NCBI GenBank assembly: GCA_016722505.1
Contig: JADKJH010000001.1
Coordinates: 1,240,001-1,304,000, forward strand
Length of the DNA: 64,000 bases
Reading direction: 5' to 3'
Source: Holophagaceae bacterium
Lineage (GTDB): Bacteria; Acidobacteriota; Holophagae; Holophagales; Holophagaceae
The notes below the pieces were generated by a model, which saw nothing but the letters and a program-made list of their open reading frames with translations, was not told the DNA's origin and did no database searches. Within the stretch, counting starts at the first letter, position 1, and the number at the start of each line of letters is the position of its first letter. Position numbers and translations under genes: made by a program. Positions 42,644 to 51,610 of this stretch are shown here, in pieces.

Positions 42644-43746
42644 CAGTAGGTAAACACCTGAAACAATCCCTTGGCCCCATCCGAAACCAAGCAATAGGTG
42701 GCATAGGGACCGGGTGATGGCAGGACGTCCCGCACGTCACGAAGGGCGGGGTCCGCTGTTGCGGTGGGACCGTCGAAGCGGCCAACGAGGGTGGGTTTGG
42801 AAAGATCTGTTAGACCCAGGACCACCAATCCGGCCGAACGGTAGGCGATGTAGGCTCGGTCACCCTTCACCTTGATGGAAGAGGCTAAGGCCTGATCGTC
42901 CAGGCTCCATTGTCCAGCTGTTACGGCCAGACCTTCTGCGTTGATAGCTAGGAACTTGATGGGGGCAGAGGGGGTTTCTTCCACGGTTCCCACCACCTGG
43001 CCGTCCTCTCGGGGCCAGATGCTGTTGGCGAACCCCTGGCTCGGCCAGTGTGATATCCGCGTGGCCTGGGCGGGCGTGCTGACATCCCAAATAGAAAACC
43101 CCTTGGCCGAACCTTCGGCCACGTATAGTCGGGTTCCCAATGAAACAATGTCGGAAACGGGAACGCCTGGAGCCAGGCGAGCAAGGAAGACTGGATGGAG
43201 GGGATCCGTTTTGAGGTCCCAGACCTCGATGCCCAATGCGCGCTGGAGATAGAGAATGCCCCGTTCGGTATCAATGCTCAGATTCAAGCTCTTCGGATCG
43301 CCGTCATTGGGCTGAAAGGCACCCAACACGGGGGCTTTGGTGGGTAGACCAGAGATGTCCACGATCATGACGCCCTGATTTAAGCCGGTGGCGTTGGAGC
43401 ACAGGTAAGCATAGCTACCGAAGACCTCTACATCGCGCTGGATGACTCCGCTGGAAATCGCGGTGGGTCCATTGACATCCACCCGTACCCCCGTGGCATC
43501 AAGCGACTGGATGCGAAGGCCCTGATTGGTGCCTACGAGCGCATAACGAAAATTGCCGACCTGGGTATACCAGAGACCACTGGCGCCCGGAGCATCGGAA
43601 TAACTGGTCCATTGATAGAGATTCATGCTGTGGTTATAGGTTGCCCCGGGGCCAGGATCCCCATGAAAAGGGTAAGGACCTGGACAACCCAGACTGCCAA
43701 ACAGGGCAAAGAGGGCAACCGGGATCACGCGGAGATTCATGGTCAT
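42643..43746 (-). CDS. LVIVD-repeat propeller lipoprotein
   Basis: A 367-residue secreted protein with a signal peptide ending in a lipobox-like LGC (Cys near residue 21). The mature part consists of propeller blades with repeated cores such as GVMIVDISGLP, GIEVWDLKT, GFSIWDVSTP and GLVVLGLTDL, typical of the LVIVD/YncE-like repeat family. These usually sit on the cell surface or in the periplasm; the ligand is unknown. ATG 43746 overlaps the glyA stop by four bases; a second ATG is at 43740. Middle gene of the glyA operon. Confidence 0.8.
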   Translation of the reverse strand: MTMNLRVIPVALFALFGSLGCPGPYPFHGDPGPGATYNHSMNLYQWTSYSDAPGASGLWYTQVGNFRYALVGTNQGLRIQSLDATGVRVDVNGPTAISSGVIQRDVEVFGSYAYLCSNATGLNQGVMIVDISGLPTKAPVLGAFQPNDGDPKSLNLSIDTERGILYLQRALGIEVWDLKTDPLHPVFLARLAPGVPVSDIVSLGTRLYVAEGSAKGFSIWDVSTPAQATRISHWPSQGFANSIWPREDGQVVGTVEETPSAPIKFLAINAEGLAVTAGQWSLDDQALASSIKVKGDRAYIAYRSAGLVVLGLTDLSKPTLVGRFDGPTATADPALRDVRDVLPSPGPYATYCLVSDGAKGLFQVFTY

Positions 43747-44981
43747 TCCGGAATGGGAAAACGATTTCCCAGGGCGAAAACCTCGGCCTGAAGCGCAGAA
43801 ATGGCGGAGTCATCATCCTTGTGCCGTAGGGCCCGATCAATCCAGGCAGCAATCTGGGTCATTTCAGCCTCCCTCATGCCACGGGTGGTAAGCGCGGGCG
43901 AGCCCAACCGGATGCCGGAGGGCTTTAAAGGCGGGTTGGGGTCGAAGGGAATGCTATTCTTGTTCACGGTGAGTCCCGCTCGGTCGAGAACCTTTTCGGC
44001 CTCGTTGCCTAGGATTCCCTGAGCAAAGACGTCCACCAGCATCAAGTGGTTGTCCGTGCCTCCGCTTACGATCCGCCAACCCTTGTCTTGAAGGCCTTTG
44101 GCAAGGGTCTTGGCGTTCGAAATAACCTGGCCGCTATAGGTCTTGAATTCGGGACGCAAGGCTTCCGCGAATGCCACGGCCTTAGCCGCGATGACGTGCA
44201 TGAGGGGGCCACCCTGGATGCCGGGAAAAACGGCCCGGTCGAGGTCCTTGGCGTACTTCTCTTTGCACAGGACAAGGCCACCGCGCGGCCCCCGCAAGGT
44301 TTTGTGGGTGGTTGTGGTGACGAAATCCGCATGGGGAACGGGGCTTGGGTGATGACCAGTGGCCACGAGGCCCGCGATGTGCGCCATATCCACCATCACC
44401 ATGGCGCCAACCTCATCGGCGATGGCGCGGAAGGCTGGGAAATCGAAAATCCGTGGATAGGCGGAGGCCCCCACGACGATCATTTTCGGGTGGTGCTCAA
44501 GGGCGAGCTTCCGAACCTCGGCCATATCCACGCATTCGTCATCTTGGCGAACATGGTAACTAACAAAATTGTAAAGAACGCCGCTGCTGTTGAGAGGGTG
44601 GCCATGGGTCAGGTGCCCGCCATGGGCCAGATCGAGCCCCAGGACCGTATCACCGGGTTTCAAGACGGCGAAATAGACCGCCATGTTGGCCTGGGCACCA
44701 CTGTGGGGCTGAACGTTAGCGTGCTCCGCGCCGAAAAGCTCTTTGGCGCGGTCCCGGGCAAGGTTTTCCACCACGTCTACATTTACGCAACCACCGTAGT
44801 AGCGCCGGCCAGGGTATCCTTCGGCATATTTGTTGGTGAAGTGGCTTCCCATAGCCTGCAGCACCGCCACCGACGCATAATTCTCCGACGCGATAAGCTC
44901 AAGGTGATGACGCTGGCGGCCGATCTCGTTTTGCAGTGCCGTAAACACCGCGGGATCCCCTTGCTGAAGTACTTCGTACAC
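43743..44981 (-). CDS. glyA: Serine hydroxymethyltransferase
   Basis: A 412-residue fold-type I PLP enzyme: HHLELIASENYASVAVLQAMGS, NKYAEGYPGRRYYGG, and the PLP Lys in TTTTHKTLRGPRGG near residue 225. It interconverts serine and glycine with tetrahydrofolate. The start is taken as GTG 44981 because GGGGGAG lies just before it and it gives the usual family length; an ATG 60 bases further upstream only adds an unconserved tail. It is the first gene of a three-gene operon with the propeller lipoprotein and cyclotransferase. Confidence 0.94.
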   Translation of the reverse strand: MYEVLQQGDPAVFTALQNEIGRQRHHLELIASENYASVAVLQAMGSHFTNKYAEGYPGRRYYGGCVNVDVVENLARDRAKELFGAEHANVQPHSGAQANMAVYFAVLKPGDTVLGLDLAHGGHLTHGHPLNSSGVLYNFVSYHVRQDDECVDMAEVRKLALEHHPKMIVVGASAYPRIFDFPAFRAIADEVGAMVMVDMAHIAGLVATGHHPSPVPHADFVTTTTHKTLRGPRGGLVLCKEKYAKDLDRAVFPGIQGGPLMHVIAAKAVAFAEALRPEFKTYSGQVISNAKTLAKGLQDKGWRIVSGGTDNHLMLVDVFAQGILGNEAEKVLDRAGLTVNKNSIPFDPNPPLKPSGIRLGSPALTTRGMREAEMTQIAAWIDRALRHKDDDSAISALQAEVFALGNRFPIPE

Positions 44982-45155
44982 GATCTCCCCCTTTGAAAGA
45001 ATTCTGGCACGGGTGCTGTACCGGGGAGCCATTGAAATCACGTCGCCAAGGATTCAGATTGCTGAAGCAGCCGAACGTGTCGTAAGAATATTCATTACCC
45101 ACACCTAGCCGGAATGCGCTGTATCGGGACCTTCTTCTTGTTTATTTCGGAGCGA

Positions 45156-45171
45156 TGTTCCATGTGGAACA
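45156..45171. promoter_or_regulatory. parS-like centromere site 5
   Basis: TGTTCCATGTGGAACA differs from TGTTCCACGTGGAACA at one position. It overlaps the likely start codon (ATG 45162) of the propeller-kinase gene, so ParB binding could affect that gene. About 11 kb right of dnaA. Confidence 0.7.
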
Positions 45172-48100
45172 ATCCACAATTGATGCCACGCATCACTAGC
45201 GCTTCTCCCCTCAAGCGGGTCGCCTGGGGATTGTTGTTTGGAGTCCTGTCCGGGGTGGGGGCCGCCGCCGAGCCTCGGGATCCTGCTCGCTGGGCTAGGC
45301 CGGAATTTCAGGTCACCACCAGCCGAGAGGGCCTACCCCAGAACTCGGTCATGGGAATGTCCCAGGATGCTACCGGTCGACTATGGGTTGCCACACAGGA
45401 TGGCCCTGCGGTTTTCGATGGGCATGCCTGGAAGACCAAGCCGATGCCCGATAGAAACATCTCCAACTTCGTTCGTTGCATAACATTAGGAAACGACGGC
45501 AGTCTTTGGTTCGGTCGCCAGGACGGGGGAGCCACCCGGTTCAGAAACGGGAAATGGGAGCGGCCCGAAGGTCCGATGGGCGCCATGGGAACAAGGGTCA
45601 ATGCACTGCTGACCCACGGTTCCAGAATTTGGGCCGCCACAGCCCGTCAAGGGCTGGGGGTGTTTGATGGCCAGGGCTGGAGGTTGTTGGGGGCAGAGAC
45701 CGGGTTCCCATCTGCAACAATTTCAAGCCTTGCGGGGGCCGAAGGCGACAGCGTGTGGGTTGGTACCAATAAGGGCTTGGCATTATTCGAAAAAGGCCGA
45801 GTCACCCGTGTGGAGCTTCCGGGTCAGAACGTACAAACACTATTGCGCCAGAAGGGCGGAGAACTCCTAGCGGGTACGAGCGCTGGCCTTTTCCGCAAGA
45901 CAGGCTCCACCTGGGAGTCCGTGAAACTACCCGTGGAGACAAGCGGTAAATCTGTACAGGCGCTTGCCCAGACGTTTTCCGCAGATGGTTCTCCGATCCT
46001 GTGGGTAGGCAGCGGTGGCGGTGGCCTTGCGCGGCTGGATGGCCAGGGGTGGCAGGTTCTCTCACCGAAAGAGGGTCTCCCAAGCGCTGCCATCTGGAGT
46101 CTTTTGCCGGTAGAGGGACCGGCGGGTACCGAGGCCCTTTGGATTGGAACCGATGCCGGGCTGGTGCATGTGCAATTTGGCCAATGGCAAAAACTGGCAG
46201 GAAACGAAACCTTGGCCACCTCTATTTATGGAATCGCACTGCCACAAGCGAGAAACCTTTGCGGGACGCTTTGGCTTGGAACGCGTGGCGGCGGTGTGGC
46301 GCGTGTAGAAAATGGCGGTGTCCGCTTCTATACCCAAGCTGACGGTCTGCCGGACAACACCGTATTTAGCCTGCTGGAATGGGAGGGCGAGAACGGCCAA
46401 TCAGTGCTTTACGCGGGGACCCAAAGCGAGGGTCTGGCTCAATTCCGCGAAAATCGTTGGAGTCGCGTGCCCATGCCGCCAGCTGCCCGCCGCATAAATA
46501 TTCGCCAAATGCGGGAGACGAGAGATTCAGATGGGCAGCGGGTGCTGTGGCTAATCACGGGTGCCGATGGGCTGTGGCGACGGACCAAAGACCGCTGGAT
46601 TTCAACCACCGTGGCAGATGGGCTGCCCACGAACCAGCTCCATTGTGCTCTGGGAACCAGTGATGATGCGGGTCGGCGAACACTCTGGATTGGAACTGAA
46701 AACGGTGGGCTGGTAAGAATCCGGAAGGGGAAGGTGGTCACCTACACGGTGCGCGAAGGGCTTCCGAACAACACGGTGATGAGTCTCTGTGAATCCCGGA
46801 GAGGAGGGCGCCATCTCTTATGGGCGGGTACCGAAGGAGGCGGGCTGGTCTATCTGGACCCCGATGATGAGGTGCCGAACTGGCGCATCTTGTCGGAAAA
46901 CACGGTTCCGGCCCTGCCGAACAATACGATCTACCAACTGCAAGAAGATTCCCAGGCGCGTCTTTACGCCTTCACCAATCGCGGCGTGGCACGGATCAGC
47001 GGGCCTCCGGGAGAATTCCGGATTGAGACGTTCACTACGGACAGCGGTTTGCCCAGCAATGAATTCAACGGTGGTGCGTCCATGAAGGACCATTTGGGCC
47101 GGATCTGGGGCGGCACCATCCGCGGTGCGGTGGTATTCGACCCAGGGCAGGAGTTGGTCGCCACAGCCGCCCCACAGTTGGTCCTGGACCAGATCCGGGT
47201 CAACGGCGAGGCGCGGAATATGCTCTCCGGTGCCCGCCTTGGTTATCGTGAGCGCCGCCTCGAATTTTCATACTCATTGCTCGGCTATTTCAGGTCTACG
47301 GAAACCCGTTACCAGACACAGCTCTTGGGCTTAGAGGAAGCACCGTCAAATTGGGTGGAGGATCCCCACCGAGAGTTTCCTGGCCTTGGGGCAGGGAACT
47401 ACATCTTCCGTGTGCGGGCCAAGGATTATCAAGGCCGCGTGGTGGGTCCGGTTGACGTGGCGTTTGAAATCCACCCCGCGCCCTGGCGCACGGTTTGGGC
47501 TTATTTGCTCTATGCCGTGTCGCTGGCGGGCGCGGTGTGGTTCGCAATTCGGACCCGCCTTCGAAGATTGCTGCGCAAGAACGAGGAACTGGAAGCCAAG
47601 ATCCGCCTGCGCACCGCGGAAATAGAGGCCGCCAAGGATCAGATCGAAGCGCAGAACCACCAGATTTCACGCCTCATGGAAAGCAGCAGCCTTGCCCAAC
47701 GGGACCTCATCAGCTGGTCCCGGGCCATTGCCGGGGAACTGGCCCAGACCATCGGCGCCACCAGCATCGGCATCCTTACGGTGCAGGGAGAGGAGCTTAG
47801 ACAGCTCGGAGAAAGCGATACCCGGATCCCAACCCTGCAAGAACTACAGGCCCAGACCTACTTGAACCCCGACCAGGAACGACGGAAACACACGGTAACC
47901 GTCGCCGTGGACCGACGCCGGGAGCTATCCATCCCAGTTAAGGGACCCAGCGGCGAAATCCTAGGAGGGATGGTGCTTTCGGGACCATTCAGATGGGGGG
48001 ATGCGGAGCGGCGGCTGGTGGGCGTGGTGGCGGCCCAGCTCGGCGCCGTGCTGGAGTTGCAGAAGACGCGCCGGAGCCTGAATGCGGCCCGCCACCAGCA

Positions 48101-49196
48101 GGCCCAGACCCGTGAGAAGTTGAGGGAAAAGGGCGTGTCCCTTCTTCAAACATGTCCCAGCTGTGGCCGCTGCTATGACGAATCGGTCCAGGTGTGCATG
48201 TGGGACTCCGAACCCCTGGAATCTCCGCGAATCCTGCCATTCGTGGTCCAGGAGCGCTACCAGCTCACTCGACTTCTAGGTGAAGGCGGAATGGGGTTGG
48301 TTTTCGAGGCAAAAGATCTGAGGTTGGGCAGGGACGTCGCGCTGAAGCTCATCAAACCTGAACTCTATGGCATCGCTGAAATCCGTGCCCGTTTCGCCCA
48401 GGAGGCTAGAGCCCTGGCGGGGATCGAGCACCCAAGCGTCATCTCCATCTTTGATTCTGGAGAGCTAGATGACGGATCGGCCTTCATGGTCATGGAACTT
48501 TTGAAGGGGGTTGACCTTGGAACCCTGATTACACGCCACGGCCCTGGAACTCCGGCGCAAGTCGCGCGCCTGTTGCGCCAAGGCGCTGCTGGTTTGGCGG
48601 CGGTCCACCGGACCGGCGTGGTGCACCGGGATCTTAAGCCCGCGAATATTTTCCTGATTCCGAATGGACAGGAGTCCAACAGCAATGCCTTTCAGGTGAA
48701 GATCCTGGATTTCGGCTTGGCCAAACCCCTGGCCGCGGAAGGGGGCGTCACCCAAACAGGAATGGTGGTGGGAACACCCCACTACATGTCCCCGGAGCAG
48801 GTGAGAGGGCAGACCTTGGATGCCCGGTGTGATGTCTATGCCTTCGCAGCCAACGGCTATGAGGCTCTCACGGGCCGCCGGCTCATTTCTCCTACGGCGG
48901 TGGCCGACATCTTTTCGCTCATCACACGCGGTGAACACATGGACCTTCGGGAGTTGCTGCCGGGCTTGCCAGCGAGGGTGGAGGAGGCTTTTGCGGCGGC
49001 GCTGGCCGTGGACCCCACAACCCGGCCGTGGGACATAGAGGCATGGGCTACAGGGTTTGCGGCGGAGCTTGAAACCATGAAGTCGGTAGCCAGGGGCTGG
49101 CCCGACCTTTCCGCCACGGAAACCCAACTGCTTGATACCGGCACGCCCCCGACGGGACGCATGCCGGATGCGGGCTCGTCTGATCTGCCAAACTGA
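45162..49196 (+). CDS. Periplasmic propeller sensor fused to Ser/Thr kinase
   Basis: A protein of about 1,344 residues. After a signal sequence come about 640 residues of two-component-regulator propeller repeats (DATGRLWVATQDG, GSLWFGRQDGG, LWIGTENGGLVRI), a Y_Y_Y domain (about 675-770) and one membrane helix (near 778-797). A coiled coil, a GAF-like region (about 850-970) and a four-Cys knuckle (CPSCGRCYDES...C, near 996) precede a Hanks-type kinase: GEGGMGLVFEAKD, VALKLIKPE, HRDLKPANIF near 1155, DFGLAKPL. In the usual design the propeller drives a histidine kinase; here the output is a Ser/Thr kinase. The start is uncertain: ATG 45114, 45162 and 45183 are in frame, and GGAG at 45149 favours 45162. 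Confidence 0.85.
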   Translation: MWNNPQLMPRITSASPLKRVAWGLLFGVLSGVGAAAEPRDPARWARPEFQVTTSREGLPQNSVMGMSQDATGRLWVATQDGPAVFDGHAWKTKPMPDRNISNFVRCITLGNDGSLWFGRQDGGATRFRNGKWERPEGPMGAMGTRVNALLTHGSRIWAATARQGLGVFDGQGWRLLGAETGFPSATISSLAGAEGDSVWVGTNKGLALFEKGRVTRVELPGQNVQTLLRQKGGELLAGTSAGLFRKTGSTWESVKLPVETSGKSVQALAQTFSADGSPILWVGSGGGGLARLDGQGWQVLSPKEGLPSAAIWSLLPVEGPAGTEALWIGTDAGLVHVQFGQWQKLAGNETLATSIYGIALPQARNLCGTLWLGTRGGGVARVENGGVRFYTQADGLPDNTVFSLLEWEGENGQSVLYAGTQSEGLAQFRENRWSRVPMPPAARRINIRQMRETRDSDGQRVLWLITGADGLWRRTKDRWISTTVADGLPTNQLHCALGTSDDAGRRTLWIGTENGGLVRIRKGKVVTYTVREGLPNNTVMSLCESRRGGRHLLWAGTEGGGLVYLDPDDEVPNWRILSENTVPALPNNTIYQLQEDSQARLYAFTNRGVARISGPPGEFRIETFTTDSGLPSNEFNGGASMKDHLGRIWGGTIRGAVVFDPGQELVATAAPQLVLDQIRVNGEARNMLSGARLGYRERRLEFSYSLLGYFRSTETRYQTQLLGLEEAPSNWVEDPHREFPGLGAGNYIFRVRAKDYQGRVVGPVDVAFEIHPAPWRTVWAYLLYAVSLAGAVWFAIRTRLRRLLRKNEELEAKIRLRTAEIEAAKDQIEAQNHQISRLMESSSLAQRDLISWSRAIAGELAQTIGATSIGILTVQGEELRQLGESDTRIPTLQELQAQTYLNPDQERRKHTVTVAVDRRRELSIPVKGPSGEILGGMVLSGPFRWGDAERRLVGVVAAQLGAVLELQKTRRSLNAARHQQAQTREKLREKGVSLLQTCPSCGRCYDESVQVCMWDSEPLESPRILPFVVQERYQLTRLLGEGGMGLVFEAKDLRLGRDVALKLIKPELYGIAEIRARFAQEARALAGIEHPSVISIFDSGELDDGSAFMVMELLKGVDLGTLITRHGPGTPAQVARLLRQGAAGLAAVHRTGVVHRDLKPANIFLIPNGQESNSNAFQVKILDFGLAKPLAAEGGVTQTGMVVGTPHYMSPEQVRGQTLDARCDVYAFAANGYEALTGRRLISPTAVADIFSLITRGEHMDLRELLPGLPARVEEAFAAALAVDPTTRPWDIEAWATGFAAELETMKSVARGWPDLSATETQLLDTGTPPTGRMPDAGSSDLPN

Positions 49197-49200
49197 AGGC

Positions 49201-50658
49201 ATGGACGAGCCCTTCCTTCCCCCCAGCGATCTCACGGAACTCGAGCGGTTCGAGCACCCCTTAGCTCAGCGCTATGCCACCAAGGCCATGGTGCGCCTGC
49301 TCTCGCCGCTATACCGGCAACGGGTCTGGAGGCGGCTTTGGATTGCGTTGGCGGAGAGCGAGATGGAGTTGGGCCTGCCGATCCGCCTCGAGCAAATCGC
49401 CGAAATGCGGAAGACCCGGGACGCCGTGGAACTCGAGGTCATAGCCAGGCACGAAGCCGCTCTGCGCCACGATGTCATGGCGGCCATCCACGCCTGGGGA
49501 GAACAGGCGCCACAAGCCCGCCCCATCATACATTTGGGCGCTACCAGCTGTTTTGTGACCGATAATGGCGACTTGTTGATCTGCCAAGAAGCCTTGGGGC
49601 TTCTGCGCAAGCGAGTATTGGACGTCATCGCAGCTCTGTCGAAATTCGCCGATGAATGGAAAGATCAGCCGACTTTAGGCTTCACCCATTTCCAGCCAGC
49701 CCAGCCAACCACAGTGGGAAAGCGGGCCAGCCTTTGGATCCAGGATCTGTTGCTGGATCTTGAGGATCTGGACCACCTCATCGCCACGACACCCGTTCGC
49801 GGCGTGAAGGGCACCACGGGCACCCAAGCCAGCTTCTTGGAGTTATTCGAAGGGAATGGCGAACGCGTGGATGCGCTGGAGAAACGGTTTTGCGAGAAAG
49901 TGGGGTTCAAGGCGATTCCGGTGAGCGGCCAGACTGCCACGCGCAAACTGGAAGACCGCATCGGGCAGGTGCTTTGTGGCATTGCGGCCTCTGCGAGCAA
50001 GTTCGCCTGCGATATGCGCCTGCTCCAACACCTCAAGGAAGTGGAGGAGCCCTTCGAGAAGAACCAGATCGGGTCCAGCGCCATGCCCTACAAGCGGAAT
50101 CCCATGCGCAGCGAGCGTATCAACAGCCTTTCCCGGTTTACGCTGGGTTTGATGCCCTCCACCTACCAGACCAGCGCCACCCAATGGATGGAACGCACCT
50201 TGGACGACAGCGCCCATCGGCGCCTGACGATTTCTCAAGGGTTGTTAGCCGTAGATGCAATTCTGGCGCTCTATCTGAACGTGGCATCAGGATTGGTGGT
50301 CTATCCCAAGATGATCGAGGCCCGGCTGAACCAGGAGCTGCCTTTCATGGCTGCGGAGGTGCTGCTCATGGAGGCAGTCAAGCGCGGTGGAGACCGTCAG
50401 GATCTACATGAACGGTTCCGTTTGGCGGCGCTGGAAGCGGGTCGCCGCATCAAGGAGGAGGGAAGGGGCAACGAACTGCTCTCGCTTCTCGCCGCAGATC
50501 CATCCTGGGGAATGAATGAAGGTGAGCTGGCGTCATTATTGGATCCCCATCGCTTCACTGGGCGAGCGGGAGAACAGGTCCAGGCCTTCTTGGCGGCAGA
50601 AGTACGCATCGCGCTGCGTGGCCATGTCCGATCGGCGACCACCGAAATTCACGTTTAG
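49201..50658 (+). CDS. purB: Adenylosuccinate lyase
   Basis: A 485-residue fumarase/aspartase-superfamily lyase: PLAQRYATKAM start, THFQPAQPTTVGKRASLW, and the signature SSAMPYKRNPMRSERI near residue 297. It makes AICAR and AMP in purine synthesis. The length and signature fit the longer PurB type seen in eukaryotes and some bacteria. ATG 49201 is used; a longer frame overlaps the kinase gene. It lies four bases after the kinase stop. Confidence 0.92.
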   Translation: MDEPFLPPSDLTELERFEHPLAQRYATKAMVRLLSPLYRQRVWRRLWIALAESEMELGLPIRLEQIAEMRKTRDAVELEVIARHEAALRHDVMAAIHAWGEQAPQARPIIHLGATSCFVTDNGDLLICQEALGLLRKRVLDVIAALSKFADEWKDQPTLGFTHFQPAQPTTVGKRASLWIQDLLLDLEDLDHLIATTPVRGVKGTTGTQASFLELFEGNGERVDALEKRFCEKVGFKAIPVSGQTATRKLEDRIGQVLCGIAASASKFACDMRLLQHLKEVEEPFEKNQIGSSAMPYKRNPMRSERINSLSRFTLGLMPSTYQTSATQWMERTLDDSAHRRLTISQGLLAVDAILALYLNVASGLVVYPKMIEARLNQELPFMAAEVLLMEAVKRGGDRQDLHERFRLAALEAGRRIKEEGRGNELLSLLAADPSWGMNEGELASLLDPHRFTGRAGEQVQAFLAAEVRIALRGHVRSATTEIHV

Positions 50659-50662
50659 GGAC

Positions 50663-50703
50663 CGTGCCAAAATAACCTGTGCCGTTCAGGTTGTTTGCTA
50701 CGG
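50663..50703. repeat. Palindrome related to 14283-14323
   Basis: CGTGCCAAAATAACCTG and a right arm CAGGTTGTTT with a diverged end flank a seven-base loop. Both arms resemble the palindrome at 14283-14323, and both copies follow the end of a plus-strand gene. Confidence 0.55.
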
Positions 50704-50771
50704 CCCCTTATGCCGGACCACTATTCCCAATCACCAAGTTCGTTTTTTCGCAATGGATTAAAGGAAACAAC

Positions 50772-51596
50772 ATGTTGAAGATAGCCGTCATCGGTGCCCA
50801 GACCTTGTTGGGGCGGGAGCTTGTGGTTGCCCTGGAACCACAGGACTGCTCGGTCCTGCCATTAGCCACGGGTCCCATGACCAAACAGGACGAGGAAGGC
50901 GATCTGGTCGTCTTTGCACCGGAGCCCGCACTGCTCCAGGGTTTGGATGTGGTTATCCTGGCGGATACCCCCCAAGCTTCCGACCTGTTTCAGGATTATC
51001 CCGGCCGGATTCTGGACCTGCGCCCAGAGGCGGACCCGAAGGAATCTGGCGAGCCCATGCCCCTGGTGGGGGAATGGCCCATCGGCACCCTGCGTTTCCG
51101 GGGGCGCTCCGCGTTGGAGCAGGTGCTCGCGCAATTACCTCTTCTGGTGGACGGCATCGGGGAAGTCTCTGGCACCCACCTCCGTTCCATCGCCCACTTG
51201 GGCGACCAGGGACTCGGCGGCCTGATGGAACAGACCGCCGCGGTCATCCGGGGTGAAGAACCGGACACCCATGCCCTGGGCTACCGTGCTGCATTTGAGC
51301 TGGTGCCCCAGATCCCTAGGGGGAATCTGGTGGAGGTGCGCACACCGACCTTCCACGGGGATCTCCTGGTGCTGAATCTGCGGTCTGCCGAGGGCAAGCG
51401 CCTAGCCTTGAAGCCGCCGCCCGAAGGCGTCGCCTGGGTGGACCAGCCACCGACTTCGCGGGATGTGGCCGTCAGCATCAATTTGCTGGCCCACCTCAGC
51501 CTTTCCGCCGATGCGAACCAGGGAATGCTCACCCTCGGCTTCGACCCCATCCTTTGGGGAATATTGCGGCCTACGTTGAGACTGCTGGGCCTTTGA
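50772..51596 (+). CDS. Asd-like semialdehyde dehydrogenase lacking catalytic Cys
   Basis: A 274-residue protein with the N-terminal Rossmann start of aspartate-semialdehyde dehydrogenase (LKIAVIGAQTLLGRELVVAL) and the dimerisation/C-terminal layout of the family (IPRGNLVEVRTPTFHG). The only Cys (near residue 26) is not at the active-site position, so the catalytic Cys is missing, as in the Usg-type Asd paralogues. It is probably not an active Asd; role unknown. AGGA lies six bases before ATG 50772. A polyferredoxin gene follows 14 bases later. Confidence 0.72.
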   Translation: MLKIAVIGAQTLLGRELVVALEPQDCSVLPLATGPMTKQDEEGDLVVFAPEPALLQGLDVVILADTPQASDLFQDYPGRILDLRPEADPKESGEPMPLVGEWPIGTLRFRGRSALEQVLAQLPLLVDGIGEVSGTHLRSIAHLGDQGLGGLMEQTAAVIRGEEPDTHALGYRAAFELVPQIPRGNLVEVRTPTFHGDLLVLNLRSAEGKRLALKPPPEGVAWVDQPPTSRDVAVSINLLAHLSLSADANQGMLTLGFDPILWGILRPTLRLLGL

Positions 51597-51610
51597 ACCA
51601 ATTCAACCCA

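Noticed and set aside
44046..44996. Long open frame antisense to glyA
   Set aside because: Shadow of a highly conserved gene with strong codon bias; no motif or start signal.
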